This document shows positions 26,284-35,349 of a stretch of DNA of 64,000 nt, in pieces. Below the pieces are notes generated by a model. That model ran no database searches. It was given only the letters and a program-made list of their open reading frames with translations, and was not told where the DNA came from. Every line of letters starts with the position of its first letter. Position 1 is the first letter of the stretch. This DNA is from Anaerorhabdus sp964386325 (lineage in GTDB: Bacteria > Bacillota_I > Bacilli_A > Erysipelotrichales > Erysipelotrichaceae): positions 248,001-312,000 of the forward strand of contig CAYLQY010000001.1 in NCBI GenBank assembly GCA_964386325.1, written 5' to 3'. The position numbers were made by a program, and so were the translations under genes.

Positions 26284-27282
26284 TTACTTCACAATCCATG
26301 CAGTGGGAACACGGCGATCTCCGTTCATTGATACAACGTTATTAATAATTTCTCCATCGTAAACCATTACTGTACTTGATCCACCATCTAAGTTTGCGGC
26401 ATTCATTGCTCCATACTTCATCATAATTTCGATACAATCACTGTAAGAAGCACCAAGTGAAGTAGTTTGTCTACCATCGATAGCTAATAGCAACACAGCA
26501 CCATCTTCTCTTTGACCAATAATTGTTCGTGGATTCAAACCACCACCAGTTCCAGTGATTGCTACTGGTTCATAGTTAACGATTAGAATAGGACCAAAAG
26601 TAACTGCATTTTCAATATTATAAGATAATGCTTGCTCAGCTGTCATATTTCCAACAACGAGTCTATCTTTATCATTAAAGCCAATAATTGAATTATAATC
26701 AGTTGGTTTACCACTAATTAATTCACCATCTTTAATGACAATACCATAAGGGATACTTCCATCGCCTTTTCCACCTGGATCATCAAATCCACCTGCATTA
26801 ATTCCGGCGATAGCATTCTCGCTCTTTACGAATTCTTCTACAAGGAATCCTTGTTGCTTATCGGTATCCATGAGTAAGTTAACACCAAGATCAATTCGGG
26901 ATGGGTCACGCACAATCATTAATGTTCCTTTGTATGTTGGTCCGCTAATAGGAATAATTTCAATATTATCTTTCTCATTTTCAGGGATTATAAATTCATC
27001 TTCTGTATAATTTGTGATTTGATCAGTTTTTACAAGTGTATTTTTCTGCAAAATAATTTCGATTTCTTCGCTTGTAAAGAATAAATGAGCTAAGGCCTTT
27101 CCACGTCGAGTTTCCATCATTGTACTTGTGATTAGATTGCTCAATGTTGTTGAAGGTCCTCTTAAAACTATTAAAGCAGCTATATAAATAGTAATTATCA
27201 TTGAAATTATTACAGTAACAGTTATAAGTATGGTTTGTTTTGTTTTAAGCTTAATACTAGCTTTTATTCTTCTTTTTGCCAT
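26284..27282 (-). CDS. Membrane-anchored phosphodiester glycosidase (NAGPA domain)
   Basis: Proteins with this domain (PF09992) include the human uncovering enzyme and bacterial YoeB/EpsL-like exported proteins; they cleave sugar phosphodiesters. The protein has one N-terminal helix (about 18-42) and an outer domain with the family's INAGGFDDPGG, TFGPILIVN, NPRTIIGQ and NLDGGSSTVMVYDG motifs. ATG 27282 is chosen because AAAGGG lies 8 nt upstream; ATG 27300 lacks a site. A substrate such as a teichoic-acid-like polymer would suit the surface context but is not shown. Confidence 0.85.
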   Translation of the reverse strand: MAKRRIKASIKLKTKQTILITVTVIISMIITIYIAALIVLRGPSTTLSNLITSTMMETRRGKALAHLFFTSEEIEIILQKNTLVKTDQITNYTEDEFIIPENEKDNIEIIPISGPTYKGTLMIVRDPSRIDLGVNLLMDTDKQQGFLVEEFVKSENAIAGINAGGFDDPGGKGDGSIPYGIVIKDGELISGKPTDYNSIIGFNDKDRLVVGNMTAEQALSYNIENAVTFGPILIVNYEPVAITGTGGGLNPRTIIGQREDGAVLLLAIDGRQTTSLGASYSDCIEIMMKYGAMNAANLDGGSSTVMVYDGEIINNVVSMNGDRRVPTAWIVK

Positions 27283-27436
27283 ATAATATACCCTTTCCAT
27301 AATAAAAAACTAAATAAAAATTTAGCTTAATTATTATATCACAGAATTTTGGGTGAATTTTGTGATATTTTCAAAAAACTTGTAAAAGCAAGTGAAACAG
27401 TTTATCCTAAATAAGTAATAAGATGAATAGGTGCGT

Positions 27437-28447
27437 ATGAGTAAAAGAGAAATAAGTATAGATTTAATAAAAATTATAGCTTCTTTTGCAGTTATTTGTC
27501 TGCATTTTATTGATATTCCAAATACATTTTTTGAGCAAGTTATCTACTATTTAAGTGGTTGTGCTATACCCTTGTTATTTATGACAAACGGATATCTATT
27601 ATTAAATAAGGATAGAATTACCTTTAAAAGGCAATCAGTAAAATCACTAAAAATGTTAGGAATTGTTTTTTCTTGGTGTGCAATTTTTAGTTGTTTATAC
27701 TACTTAAGTGATAAAACATGGATAAATCCAATTGAAAGTACGTTTCAAGGATTGATACAAAAAGGACCTTTATGGCAGTTTTGGTTTATTGGTTCATTAA
27801 TACTTTTACATTTATTTTTGCCATTAATACATAGGATTTTCAAAAGTCCAAAATGGGCATTTATAGTAACAATTGCTTGTTTTGTGATATGTTTTGGTGT
27901 AGATATTGCAAATGTATTATTTGTTGCTTTGGATAAGCCTTTGATACAATCCTATGTTCCACAAACTTTTAGGGTTTGGAATCATCTTGCGTATTTTTTA
28001 TTAGGTGGTTTTTTAGGTAAACCTGAATTGAAACAAATAATTAAGAGTGAAATTAAATTATGGAAACATTTTAGTATACTGATTATATTAAGTTATATTA
28101 TCGTAATATATCAAATTTATATGGGCGCACAATATTATGGAACGACATATGCAGAATTTTTTTATGATAACTTATTTGTGATGGCATGGAATGTTTCTTT
28201 ATTCACGTTTATCAATCGTTTAAGATTAAATAATTTGAAAATTATTAAAGTCGTAGAATATATAAGTGTTAATACATTTGGTGTATATGCGATGCACTTA
28301 TATTTACTGGGACTATTGAAATTAATGTTGGATTATCAAACAGAGAGTTTCTCATTATGGATACCTCTCTTAGTGTTCTTTGTAGGGCAAATAATAAGTT
28401 CGATATTAAGATTAAATAGGTTTACAAAGCAACTAGTCACTTTCTAG
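27437..28447 (+). CDS. Acyltransferase 3 family membrane protein
   Basis: About ten membrane helices with the family's N-terminal pattern: SIDLIKIIASFAVICLHF has the catalytic-type histidine at the end of helix 1, and NGYLLL follows helix 2. These enzymes O-acetylate or succinylate surface sugars using cytoplasmic acyl-CoA. About 336 residues is normal. An in-frame GTG at 27431 is an alternative start; AGGTG overlaps it, so ATG 27437 is slightly favoured. A link to the polysaccharide locus 8 kb away is possible but not shown. Confidence 0.85.
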   Translation: MSKREISIDLIKIIASFAVICLHFIDIPNTFFEQVIYYLSGCAIPLLFMTNGYLLLNKDRITFKRQSVKSLKMLGIVFSWCAIFSCLYYLSDKTWINPIESTFQGLIQKGPLWQFWFIGSLILLHLFLPLIHRIFKSPKWAFIVTIACFVICFGVDIANVLFVALDKPLIQSYVPQTFRVWNHLAYFLLGGFLGKPELKQIIKSEIKLWKHFSILIILSYIIVIYQIYMGAQYYGTTYAEFFYDNLFVMAWNVSLFTFINRLRLNNLKIIKVVEYISVNTFGVYAMHLYLLGLLKLMLDYQTESFSLWIPLLVFFVGQIISSILRLNRFTKQLVTF

Positions 28448-28455
28448 CGAAAGTT

Positions 28456-28464
28456 TGATATAAT
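28456..28464 (+). promoter_or_regulatory. Extended -10 element before the ygiQ-type gene
   Basis: TGATATAAT is identical to the cysK extended -10. It lies 17 nt before ATG 28482, which would leave a very short leader. Confidence 0.4.
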
Positions 28465-28481
28465 GAAATAGGTGATAAATA

Positions 28482-30356
28482 ATGGAATTTTTACCAATTA
28501 ATAAACAAGAAATGTTAGATAGAGGCTGGGAACAGCCTGATTTTATCTATATATCAGGGGATGCGTATGTTGACCATCCTTCGTTTGGAGCAGCAATCAT
28601 TACACGTATTTTGGAGGCGCATGGCTATAAAGTTGTCATGCTATCGCAACCAAACTGGAAGAAAGATGAAGAATTTCTCCAATTTGGCGAACCACGTTTA
28701 GGTTTTTTAGTGAGTTCTGGAAATATTGATTCAATGGTAAATCATTATTCAGTAGGTAAAAGAAGAAGAGATAAAGATAATTATACCGATATGGGCGAGA
28801 TGGGAAAAAGACCAGATCGCGCAACCATTGTTTATAGTAAAAAAGTAAGACAATTATTTCCTAATAGCGCAATTATTTTAGGAGGTATTGAAGCTTCATT
28901 AAGAAGACTAGCTCATTATGATTATTGGGATGATAAAGTTCGACCTAGCATTTTATTAGATGCGGATGCGGATTTAGTTTTATATGGTATGGGTGAAAGA
29001 AGTATTGTTGAGTTAGCTGAAGCCCTTGATGGTGGGTTAAATATTAAAGATATTACCTATATTAGAGGTTCAGTGTACCAAACAAATTCAATTGATGCCT
29101 TATTCGAACATGAAATTTTACCTACGTTTGAAGAAATTAAAAAAGATAAAAAGAAATATGCTGAGAGTTTTAAAATTCAACATGAAAATCATGATGCGAT
29201 TAATGCAACAACACTTGTTGAACCATACAAGAATTGTTTTGTTGTACAAAATCCACCATCATTACCATTAACAACCCAAGAAATGGACGATACATATAAT
29301 TTAAATTATATGCGTGCTTATCATCCACGTTATAAAATGATTCCTGCAATTGAAGAAGTTAAATTCAGTATTATAAGTAATCGTGGTTGCTTTGGTAGTT
29401 GTAGTTTTTGTGCACTTACTGCTCATCAAGGAAGAATTATTCAAAGTCGCTCGAAAGACTCAATTGTTAAAGAGGTTGAGAAAATTACAGAATATTCAGA
29501 TTTCAAAGGATACATTCATGACGTTGGTGGACCAACAGCAAATTTCTATCATCCATCATGTGAAAAACAATTGAAAGTAGGAACTTGTAAACATCGAGAA
29601 TGTCTACATCCTGAGCCATGTTCAAATTTAAATGTAACACATAAAGATTATTTAGATATTTTACGAGCTTGTCGAGATGTTAAAGGTGTTAAGAAAGTAT
29701 TTGTGCGATCTGGAATTCGTTATGATTACTTGATGCATGATAAAGATGATACTTTCTTCAAAGAACTTGTAGAACATCATATTAGTGGACAATTAAAAGT
29801 TGCTCCTGAGCATGTTTCAAATAAAGTATTAGATATTATGGGGAAATGCAATTTTGAACTCTATGATCGTTTTACAAAAAAATATGAACAATTCAATATT
29901 GAAGCAGAAAAAAATCAATATTTAGTACCTTATTTAATGAGCAGTCATCCAGGCTGCGATTTAAATGATGCAATTGAACTTGCAAGCTATTTAAAACGTA
30001 TTCATCATACGCCCCAACAAGTACAAGATTTCTACCCAACTCCTGCAACGTTAAGTACATGTATGTATTATACAGGCATCGATCCATTGACAGGTAAATC
30101 TGTCTATGTAGCAAAAGATCCGCATGATAAATTATTACAACGAGCATTGATACAATACTCATATCCAAAGAATTATGATTTAGTATATGAAGCGCTTAAA
30201 AAAGCAAATCGTTTAGATTTAGTTGGATTAAGTAAGAAATGCTTAATTCCACCAATTCAAAGAACAAGTCCACAAGGAAGGGGAAATGACTATGGCAAGA
30301 ATCGAAAATCAGGAAGCAATTCTAGAAGTAGCAACAAAAGGGGCAGAGATTACTAG
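28482..30356 (+). CDS. ygiQ: YgiQ-family radical SAM protein
   Basis: A 624-residue protein with an N-terminal B12-binding-like/UPF0313 region (WEQPDFIYISGDAYVDHPSFGAAIITRILE) and a central radical SAM domain. The [4Fe-4S] cysteines are in SNRGCFGSCSFCAL (CX3CX2C, about residues 304-311). Later Cys residues (KVGTCKHRECLHPEPC) may bind a second cluster. The C-terminal tail is Gly/Arg/Ser-rich and is encoded in DNA that also starts the next gene. The reaction catalysed is not known. Confidence 0.9.
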   Translation: MEFLPINKQEMLDRGWEQPDFIYISGDAYVDHPSFGAAIITRILEAHGYKVVMLSQPNWKKDEEFLQFGEPRLGFLVSSGNIDSMVNHYSVGKRRRDKDNYTDMGEMGKRPDRATIVYSKKVRQLFPNSAIILGGIEASLRRLAHYDYWDDKVRPSILLDADADLVLYGMGERSIVELAEALDGGLNIKDITYIRGSVYQTNSIDALFEHEILPTFEEIKKDKKKYAESFKIQHENHDAINATTLVEPYKNCFVVQNPPSLPLTTQEMDDTYNLNYMRAYHPRYKMIPAIEEVKFSIISNRGCFGSCSFCALTAHQGRIIQSRSKDSIVKEVEKITEYSDFKGYIHDVGGPTANFYHPSCEKQLKVGTCKHRECLHPEPCSNLNVTHKDYLDILRACRDVKGVKKVFVRSGIRYDYLMHDKDDTFFKELVEHHISGQLKVAPEHVSNKVLDIMGKCNFELYDRFTKKYEQFNIEAEKNQYLVPYLMSSHPGCDLNDAIELASYLKRIHHTPQQVQDFYPTPATLSTCMYYTGIDPLTGKSVYVAKDPHDKLLQRALIQYSYPKNYDLVYEALKKANRLDLVGLSKKCLIPPIQRTSPQGRGNDYGKNRKSGSNSRSSNKRGRDY

Positions 30357-31128
30357 TTTTAAAGACAAAGCAACAAACCTTGAAAGATGCTGGCAAGGTG
30401 ATCCAACATATTGGTCAGGAAGAAATCCAATTTTATTTCCAATGGTTGGTAATACCAAATCAAAGAAACAAATTATTAATGGAAAAGAATATGCAATGGG
30501 CAATCATGGAATAGCTCGCTCAGCAGAATTTGAAACAGTATCTGTGACAGAAGATGCAATCACAATGATGATGCAATCAAATGAAGAAACACGACAACTC
30601 TATCCATTTGATTTCAAACTGATAGTTAGTTATAAACTAATAGGAAAGAAAGTTCTAATCACGTATACGATTAAAAATGATTCTTCTATCGATATGCCAT
30701 TTAGTTTTGGACTTCACCCAGCATTTAAATGTCCTGTCGAAGAAGGAGAAAAATTCGAAGATTATAAGTTAATATTTTCAAATTTAGAAACACTTCAAGG
30801 GATTTTAGGTCCTTATGGATTAAAGAATGAAAATACAATCCCATGTGACTATAAACTATATGAAGACAATCCAACTATTTGTTTTGAATATCCAAAATCA
30901 TCAAGTGTTACATTAACGAATGGAAAACATGGAATTAAAGTGGATATTGTAGGTTATCGTTGGCTTGCGTTCTGGACAAAACCAAATGCCCCTTATGTAT
31001 GTATTGAACCTTGGCATGGTCATGGTGATTATTGTGAAGAAGAAATTCCATTTGAAAAACGCGAAGGAACAATGATACTTAAACCGAATCATAGTTATGA
31101 AACAGCGTATAGTATAGAAATTTGCTAG
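30292..31128 (+). CDS. Aldose 1-epimerase family protein (LacX-like)
   Basis: The family interconverts sugar anomers. The 278-residue protein has EVATKGAEITSFKDK near the start, the RNPILFPMVGN block, and FGLHPAFKCPV with the catalytic-type histidine. The C-terminal WLAFWTKPNAPYVCIEPWHG contains the Glu-Pro-Trp motif. Two ATGs (30286 and 30292) follow AAGGAAGGGG; 30292 gives the better spacing and a family-like start (MARIENQE). The first 65 nt overlap the ygiQ-type gene in another frame. Confidence 0.88.
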   Translation: MARIENQEAILEVATKGAEITSFKDKATNLERCWQGDPTYWSGRNPILFPMVGNTKSKKQIINGKEYAMGNHGIARSAEFETVSVTEDAITMMMQSNEETRQLYPFDFKLIVSYKLIGKKVLITYTIKNDSSIDMPFSFGLHPAFKCPVEEGEKFEDYKLIFSNLETLQGILGPYGLKNENTIPCDYKLYEDNPTICFEYPKSSSVTLTNGKHGIKVDIVGYRWLAFWTKPNAPYVCIEPWHGHGDYCEEEIPFEKREGTMILKPNHSYETAYSIEIC

Positions 31129-31170
31129 AAAACATGATATAAATAATTAAGATAAAAAGGAGATAATCGG

Positions 31171-31893
31171 ATGTTTAAAATTATTGTTGTTGAAAATTAC
31201 GATGAAGCAAGTAGAGAAGCGTTCAAAGTAATGAAAGAAGTAATTGATTCAAATGAAAGACCAGTATTAGGCTTAGCTACAGGTTCTACACCTATTGGGC
31301 TATATAAAAAAATGATGGCTGATCACAAAACAGGGACATCTTATAAAAAATGTATAACATTCAATTTGGATGAATATATTGGATTACCAAAAACGCATGA
31401 ACAAACTTACTACACATTCATGCATGATAATCTTTTCAATGGCTTAGATATTCCAGAAGAAAATATTCATATTCCAGTAGGTGATTCTGCTAATGTACCA
31501 GCAGAATGCATCAAATATGAAGAAGCAATGAAAGAATATCAAATAGACATTCAATTATTAGGAATTGGTGGAAATGGGCACATTGGATTCAATGAACCAG
31601 GAACATCATTTGATACATTAACACATATTGTGGATTTACAAGAGAAGACACGTCAAGATAATGCACGTTTCTTTGATAGTATTGATGAAGTACCTACACA
31701 AGCAATTACAATGGGTATCGCAACAATCATGAAATCTAAAAAGGTATTATTAGTTGCGACTGGTGAGAATAAAGCAGATGCAATTTATGGCATGATTAAG
31801 GGACCTGTTTCTGAAACTTGCCCAGCTAGTGCACTTCAAAATCATAACGATGTTGTCGTTGTTGTCGATAAAGCTGCAGCTAGCAAACTATAA
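31171..31893 (+). CDS. nagB: Glucosamine-6-phosphate deaminase
   Basis: NagB turns glucosamine-6-phosphate into fructose-6-phosphate and ammonia. The LGLATGSTPIGLY phosphate loop, NLDEYIGL, and GIGGNGHIGFNEPG (active-site His and Asp/Glu region) are diagnostic. Length 240 residues is normal for Gram-positive NagB. AAGGAG precedes the ATG. The thioredoxin gene follows after 10 nt, so the two share a transcript. Confidence 0.96.
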   Translation: MFKIIVVENYDEASREAFKVMKEVIDSNERPVLGLATGSTPIGLYKKMMADHKTGTSYKKCITFNLDEYIGLPKTHEQTYYTFMHDNLFNGLDIPEENIHIPVGDSANVPAECIKYEEAMKEYQIDIQLLGIGGNGHIGFNEPGTSFDTLTHIVDLQEKTRQDNARFFDSIDEVPTQAITMGIATIMKSKKVLLVATGENKADAIYGMIKGPVSETCPASALQNHNDVVVVVDKAAASKL

Positions 31894-31903
31894 GGAGTAA
31901 CCT

Positions 31904-32215
31904 ATGAAAATTATTGAAACTGTTCAAGAATTTGATGAACTATTAAAAAATAAGCCTGCTGTACTTGTAGATTTCTTTGCAGAATGGTGTGGACCATGTA
32001 AGATGATTGCACCCGTTCTTGAAGATTTAAGTAAAGAGCATACAGCAGTTGAGTTTGTTAAAGTTGATGTTGATGCATTAGGTGAACTAGCGCAACGCTA
32101 TGGCGTTATGTCAATTCCCGCATTATTTGTCTTTAAAAATGGTGAAGTTGTTCATAATACAGTAGGTTTTCAAGCAAAACCAGCTCTTGAAGGACTTATT
32201 AAATTAGCAGAATAA
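31904..32215 (+). CDS. trxA: Thioredoxin
   Basis: A 103-residue cytoplasmic disulfide reductase with the WCGPCK active site (about residues 28-33) in FFAEWCGPCKMIAPV, followed by the cis-proline region MSIPALFVFKNG. AAGGAG precedes the ATG. It ends at a very strong terminator. Confidence 0.97.
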   Translation: MKIIETVQEFDELLKNKPAVLVDFFAEWCGPCKMIAPVLEDLSKEHTAVEFVKVDVDALGELAQRYGVMSIPALFVFKNGEVVHNTVGFQAKPALEGLIKLAE

Positions 32216-32233
32216 ACAAAAACTTAATAAAAC

Positions 32234-32269
32234 ATAAAGAGCTATTTCCTTGAAATAGCTCTTTATTTA
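32234..32269 (+). terminator. Strong terminator after trxA
   Basis: A perfect 15-bp stem, ATAAAGAGCTATTTC (32234-32248) with GAAATAGCTCTTTAT (32252-32266), and a 3-nt loop. The T-rich part lies in the 3' arm. Confidence 0.88.
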
Positions 32270-32310
32270 TGCCTTAAATAGGGGTATATACGAAAAGGTT
32301 AGAAAAAGTT

Positions 32311-32420
32311 GTTTAAAATTACTAAACAATTTGTTTAAAAAATATTGCATTTTTTCTAGCGTTAAGTATAATAATATTTGTGTTTATTAAATGAAAACCA
32401 ATAGTTTAGTAATACTAAAC
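32311..32420 (+). promoter_or_regulatory. pot operon promoter with two operator-like palindromes
   Basis: TTGCAT (32345-32350), a 16-nt spacer and TATAAT (32367-32372) form a good promoter. A perfect palindrome GTTTAGTAATACTAAAC (32404-32420) lies in the leader just before the ribosome binding site. A related copy GTTTAAAATTACTAAAC (32311-32327) lies upstream of the -35. A half-site GTTTAAA is at 32333. The paired sites are the probable binding places of the HTH-cupin regulator encoded next. Confidence 0.7.
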
Positions 32421-32436
32421 AAAAGGAGGCGGAATT

Positions 32437-32976
32437 ATGGATATTGGACATCGAATTAAGCAGTTAAGAACGAAGAATAATCTTACCCTTGAGGAACTCG
32501 CAAGTCGTTGTGAACTTACCAAAGGATTCTTGTCACAATTGGAACGTAATTTAACATCGCCCTCCATTCAAACACTAGAGGATATCGCAGAAGCTCTTGG
32601 TACAACATTAGCCAAGTTCTTCCAAGAAGAAAAAGATGGCAAAATAGTCTTTGGGAACGACGATTACTTTGTGGATGAACGCGAGAAAAGCATTATTAAT
32701 TGGATTGTACCAAATGCACAAAAAAATGAGATGGAACCTATTCTACTAGAATTAGCAGAAGGTGGTGAAAGTCAAGTTGTACTTCCTCATGAAGGAGAAG
32801 AATTTGGCTATGTACTATCTGGAAGAATTCGCTTGTTTAAAGGCGAAAGTAAAAAAGGATTCTTAATCAAAAAAGGGGAAACATTCTATATAAAAGGAAA
32901 TGAACAACATTACCTAAAGAATGATGCAACTCAAGTTGCAAAAGTATTATGGATTTGCACACCACCAATATTTTAG
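32437..32976 (+). CDS. HTH-XRE/cupin transcriptional regulator (PuuR-like)
   Basis: The 179-residue protein has an XRE helix-turn-helix at about 1-60 (IKQLRTKNNLTLEELASRCELTKGFLSQLE) and a C-terminal cupin sensor (LPHEGEEFGYVLSGRIRLF, then KKGETFYIKGNEQHYLKN). This matches PuuR-type regulators, which sense polyamines. AAGGAGG lies 7 nt before the ATG, right after the palindrome at 32404. It leads the potABCD operon and probably represses both itself and the transporter. Confidence 0.9.
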   Translation: MDIGHRIKQLRTKNNLTLEELASRCELTKGFLSQLERNLTSPSIQTLEDIAEALGTTLAKFFQEEKDGKIVFGNDDYFVDEREKSIINWIVPNAQKNEMEPILLELAEGGESQVVLPHEGEEFGYVLSGRIRLFKGESKKGFLIKKGETFYIKGNEQHYLKNDATQVAKVLWICTPPIF

Positions 32977-32992
32977 AGGAAGAGGGGAACCT

Positions 32993-34564
32993 ATGAAAAA
33001 ATTAATTCAATTTAAAAACATTGTTAAATCATTTGACAATCAAATCGTTTTAAAAGGTATTAACTTAGATATTCGCGAAAATGAATTTGTGACATTGCTA
33101 GGTCCTTCAGGATGTGGTAAAACAACACTACTTCGTATTCTAGGTGGTTTCTTGGATCAAACATCAGGAGAAGTTATCTTTGATGGAGAAGATATTAGTA
33201 AAACTCCAGCATATAAACGTAACTTGAATACCGTATTCCAAAAATATGCATTATTCCCACATTTAAATGTTTATGACAACATTGCATTTGGATTAAAAAT
33301 AAAAAAGCTATCAAAAGACGTAATCGAACAAAAAGTAAATCGTATGTTGAGTCTTGTAGGACTTGAAGGATATGCGAAAAGAAATGTAACGCTTTTATCA
33401 GGAGGTCAACAACAACGTGTAGCAATAGCTCGTGCTCTTGTTAATGAACCAGATGTATTATTGCTTGATGAACCGCTGGGCGCATTAGATTTAAAATTAC
33501 GTAAAGAGATGCAGCATGAATTAAAGAAAATTCAACAAGAAGTAGGAATTACATTTATCTTTGTAACCCATGATCAAGAAGAAGCTCTTACAATGAGTGA
33601 TAAGATTGTTGTTATGAAAGATGGAGAGATTTTACAAATTGGTACTCCAATTGAAATATATAACGAACCTATTAATGAATATGTCGCAAGATTCATCGGA
33701 GAATCAAATATTCTGGATGGTGTTATGAAAGAAGATTATCTTGTGAACTTTGATGATAAAGACTATAAGTGTGTAGACTTTGGATTCAAAAAGGATGAAC
33801 CTGTTGATCTTATGATTCGTCCAGAAGACATTGATATTGTAGCCCGTAACAAAGGCGTTATAAATGGTGAAGTTAAATCAGTTTTATTCAAAGGTGTTCA
33901 CTATGAAATCATTGTAGAAACAGTATCGGGAACATCAAAGACAGTTACGATGCATGTTTTAGGAAATAAAGATATTGTTAATGAAGATGCAAGAGAAAAA
34001 ATCAGTGCGAGTGATTTCACCATGGATTTAGAAGATGTACCTAATCTAACCAATGGGGATGTTATTGCCCGTGCCAATGCACAAGCATGGAACTTTGATG
34101 ATGAAGATTTATCAATCAGCAAAGTTAACTATGATGTAAAAGAAGAAAAAGGCGTCTATCCATGTACCTTTGAAACAAGTAACGGTACAAGTGTTACGAT
34201 TAAAATTACCGTAGTAGAACCTATTTTCACAGCGGATGCGAATAAAGAAGAAGCTGTACAAGCATTTGATTTCTACAAAACTGTAGACGAAATAAAAGAA
34301 AGTATTGCTTTAGATACGGATTTAAAACGTTGGGCAAATGCAACTGCATGGTCATTGGAAGATGACAGTGTTGTTGATATTTATGATGTTAAATATGATT
34401 TTGATGATGAAGATATTGCGGTAGGGGAATACAAAATAACATTTGCAACTAAGGGAAGAGAATTTAAGATTCATACAACAGACTATAAAGAAGAGGGCAT
34501 GAAAGTAGGCTTAGATTTTGAACCTGAAGATATTCATGTCATGAGTAAAACAGGTACCTATTAA
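32993..34564 (+). CDS. potA: Spermidine/putrescine ABC transporter ATP-binding protein, with split TOBE domain
   Basis: The ATPase domain has Walker A GPSGCGKTT (37-45), signature LSGGQQQ (from 135), Walker B VLLLDEP and the switch THDQEE. A TOBE domain begins near residue 270. At 523 residues it is about 150 longer than usual PotA. The extra part (about 337-496) is two copies of an unknown domain, sharing an ANAxAW-x2-(D/E)D pattern, placed between two halves of TOBE; the end, EGMKVGLDFEPEDIHVM, is again TOBE. ATG 32993 is the start with GAGGGG upstream; an upstream in-frame ATG at 32921 overlaps the regulator gene and is unlikely. Confidence 0.93.
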   Translation: MKKLIQFKNIVKSFDNQIVLKGINLDIRENEFVTLLGPSGCGKTTLLRILGGFLDQTSGEVIFDGEDISKTPAYKRNLNTVFQKYALFPHLNVYDNIAFGLKIKKLSKDVIEQKVNRMLSLVGLEGYAKRNVTLLSGGQQQRVAIARALVNEPDVLLLDEPLGALDLKLRKEMQHELKKIQQEVGITFIFVTHDQEEALTMSDKIVVMKDGEILQIGTPIEIYNEPINEYVARFIGESNILDGVMKEDYLVNFDDKDYKCVDFGFKKDEPVDLMIRPEDIDIVARNKGVINGEVKSVLFKGVHYEIIVETVSGTSKTVTMHVLGNKDIVNEDAREKISASDFTMDLEDVPNLTNGDVIARANAQAWNFDDEDLSISKVNYDVKEEKGVYPCTFETSNGTSVTIKITVVEPIFTADANKEEAVQAFDFYKTVDEIKESIALDTDLKRWANATAWSLEDDSVVDIYDVKYDFDDEDIAVGEYKITFATKGREFKIHTTDYKEEGMKVGLDFEPEDIHVMSKTGTY

Positions 34565-35349
34565 TGAAAAGCTTTTCTAGGCTAGTCTACCCTTATATGA
34601 TTTGGGCAGCAATATTTATTGTTGTCCCAATGTTATTGATTGTATTGTATGCCTTCACAAAAGAAGGAAATGGTGTATTAACATTACAATTTACATTTTC
34701 AAACTTTGCTCGTTTCTTTAGTGATAGTATATTCCCTAATGTATTATGGCGTTCATTAAAGTTAGCGGTTATCACAACAGTTATTTGTATTTTATTAGGT
34801 TATCCAGCTGCTTATTTTATGTCTAAGTTAAATTCTAATAAAAGAACAATGATGGTGTTATTAATTACACTTCCAATGTGGATAAATATGCTTGTGCGTA
34901 CATATGCATGGCGTGGTATTTTATTGGACTTTCCTATATCAGGAGAAATGAAAGTATATATTGGTATGGTTTATAACTTCATACCATTTATGATTCTTCA
35001 AATTTATACGTCCTTATTAAAAATGGACCCAAGTCTTATTGCAGCAGCTCAAGACTTAGGTGCAAATCGTTTTGAAACATTTAAACGTGTTATATTACCT
35101 TTATCAATTCCAGGAGTTATCTCAGGAATTACCTTAGTATTCTTACCAGCGGTATCAAGTTTCTTCATTCCAAAATTATTAGGTGGTGGAGACTTTGTAT
35201 TAGTGGGTAACTTGATTGAAAATTACTTTGTATCAACAGGTGATTGGAACTTTGGTTCCGCAATCTCACTTATCATGGCGATTATCATCTTGATTTCAAT
35301 GTTTATTACAAAGAAATTAGATTATGAAAGTGCAGAGGTGGGTGACTAA
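34564..35349 (+). CDS. potB: Spermidine/putrescine ABC transporter permease
   Basis: A 261-residue permease with about six helices and the EAA loop that contacts the ATPase (AAAQDLGANRFETFKRVILPLSIPG, about 160-184). The ATG shares a base with the potA stop (TAATG), so translation is coupled. It forms the channel with PotC. Confidence 0.95.
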   Translation: MKSFSRLVYPYMIWAAIFIVVPMLLIVLYAFTKEGNGVLTLQFTFSNFARFFSDSIFPNVLWRSLKLAVITTVICILLGYPAAYFMSKLNSNKRTMMVLLITLPMWINMLVRTYAWRGILLDFPISGEMKVYIGMVYNFIPFMILQIYTSLLKMDPSLIAAAQDLGANRFETFKRVILPLSIPGVISGITLVFLPAVSSFFIPKLLGGGDFVLVGNLIENYFVSTGDWNFGSAISLIMAIIILISMFITKKLDYESAEVGD

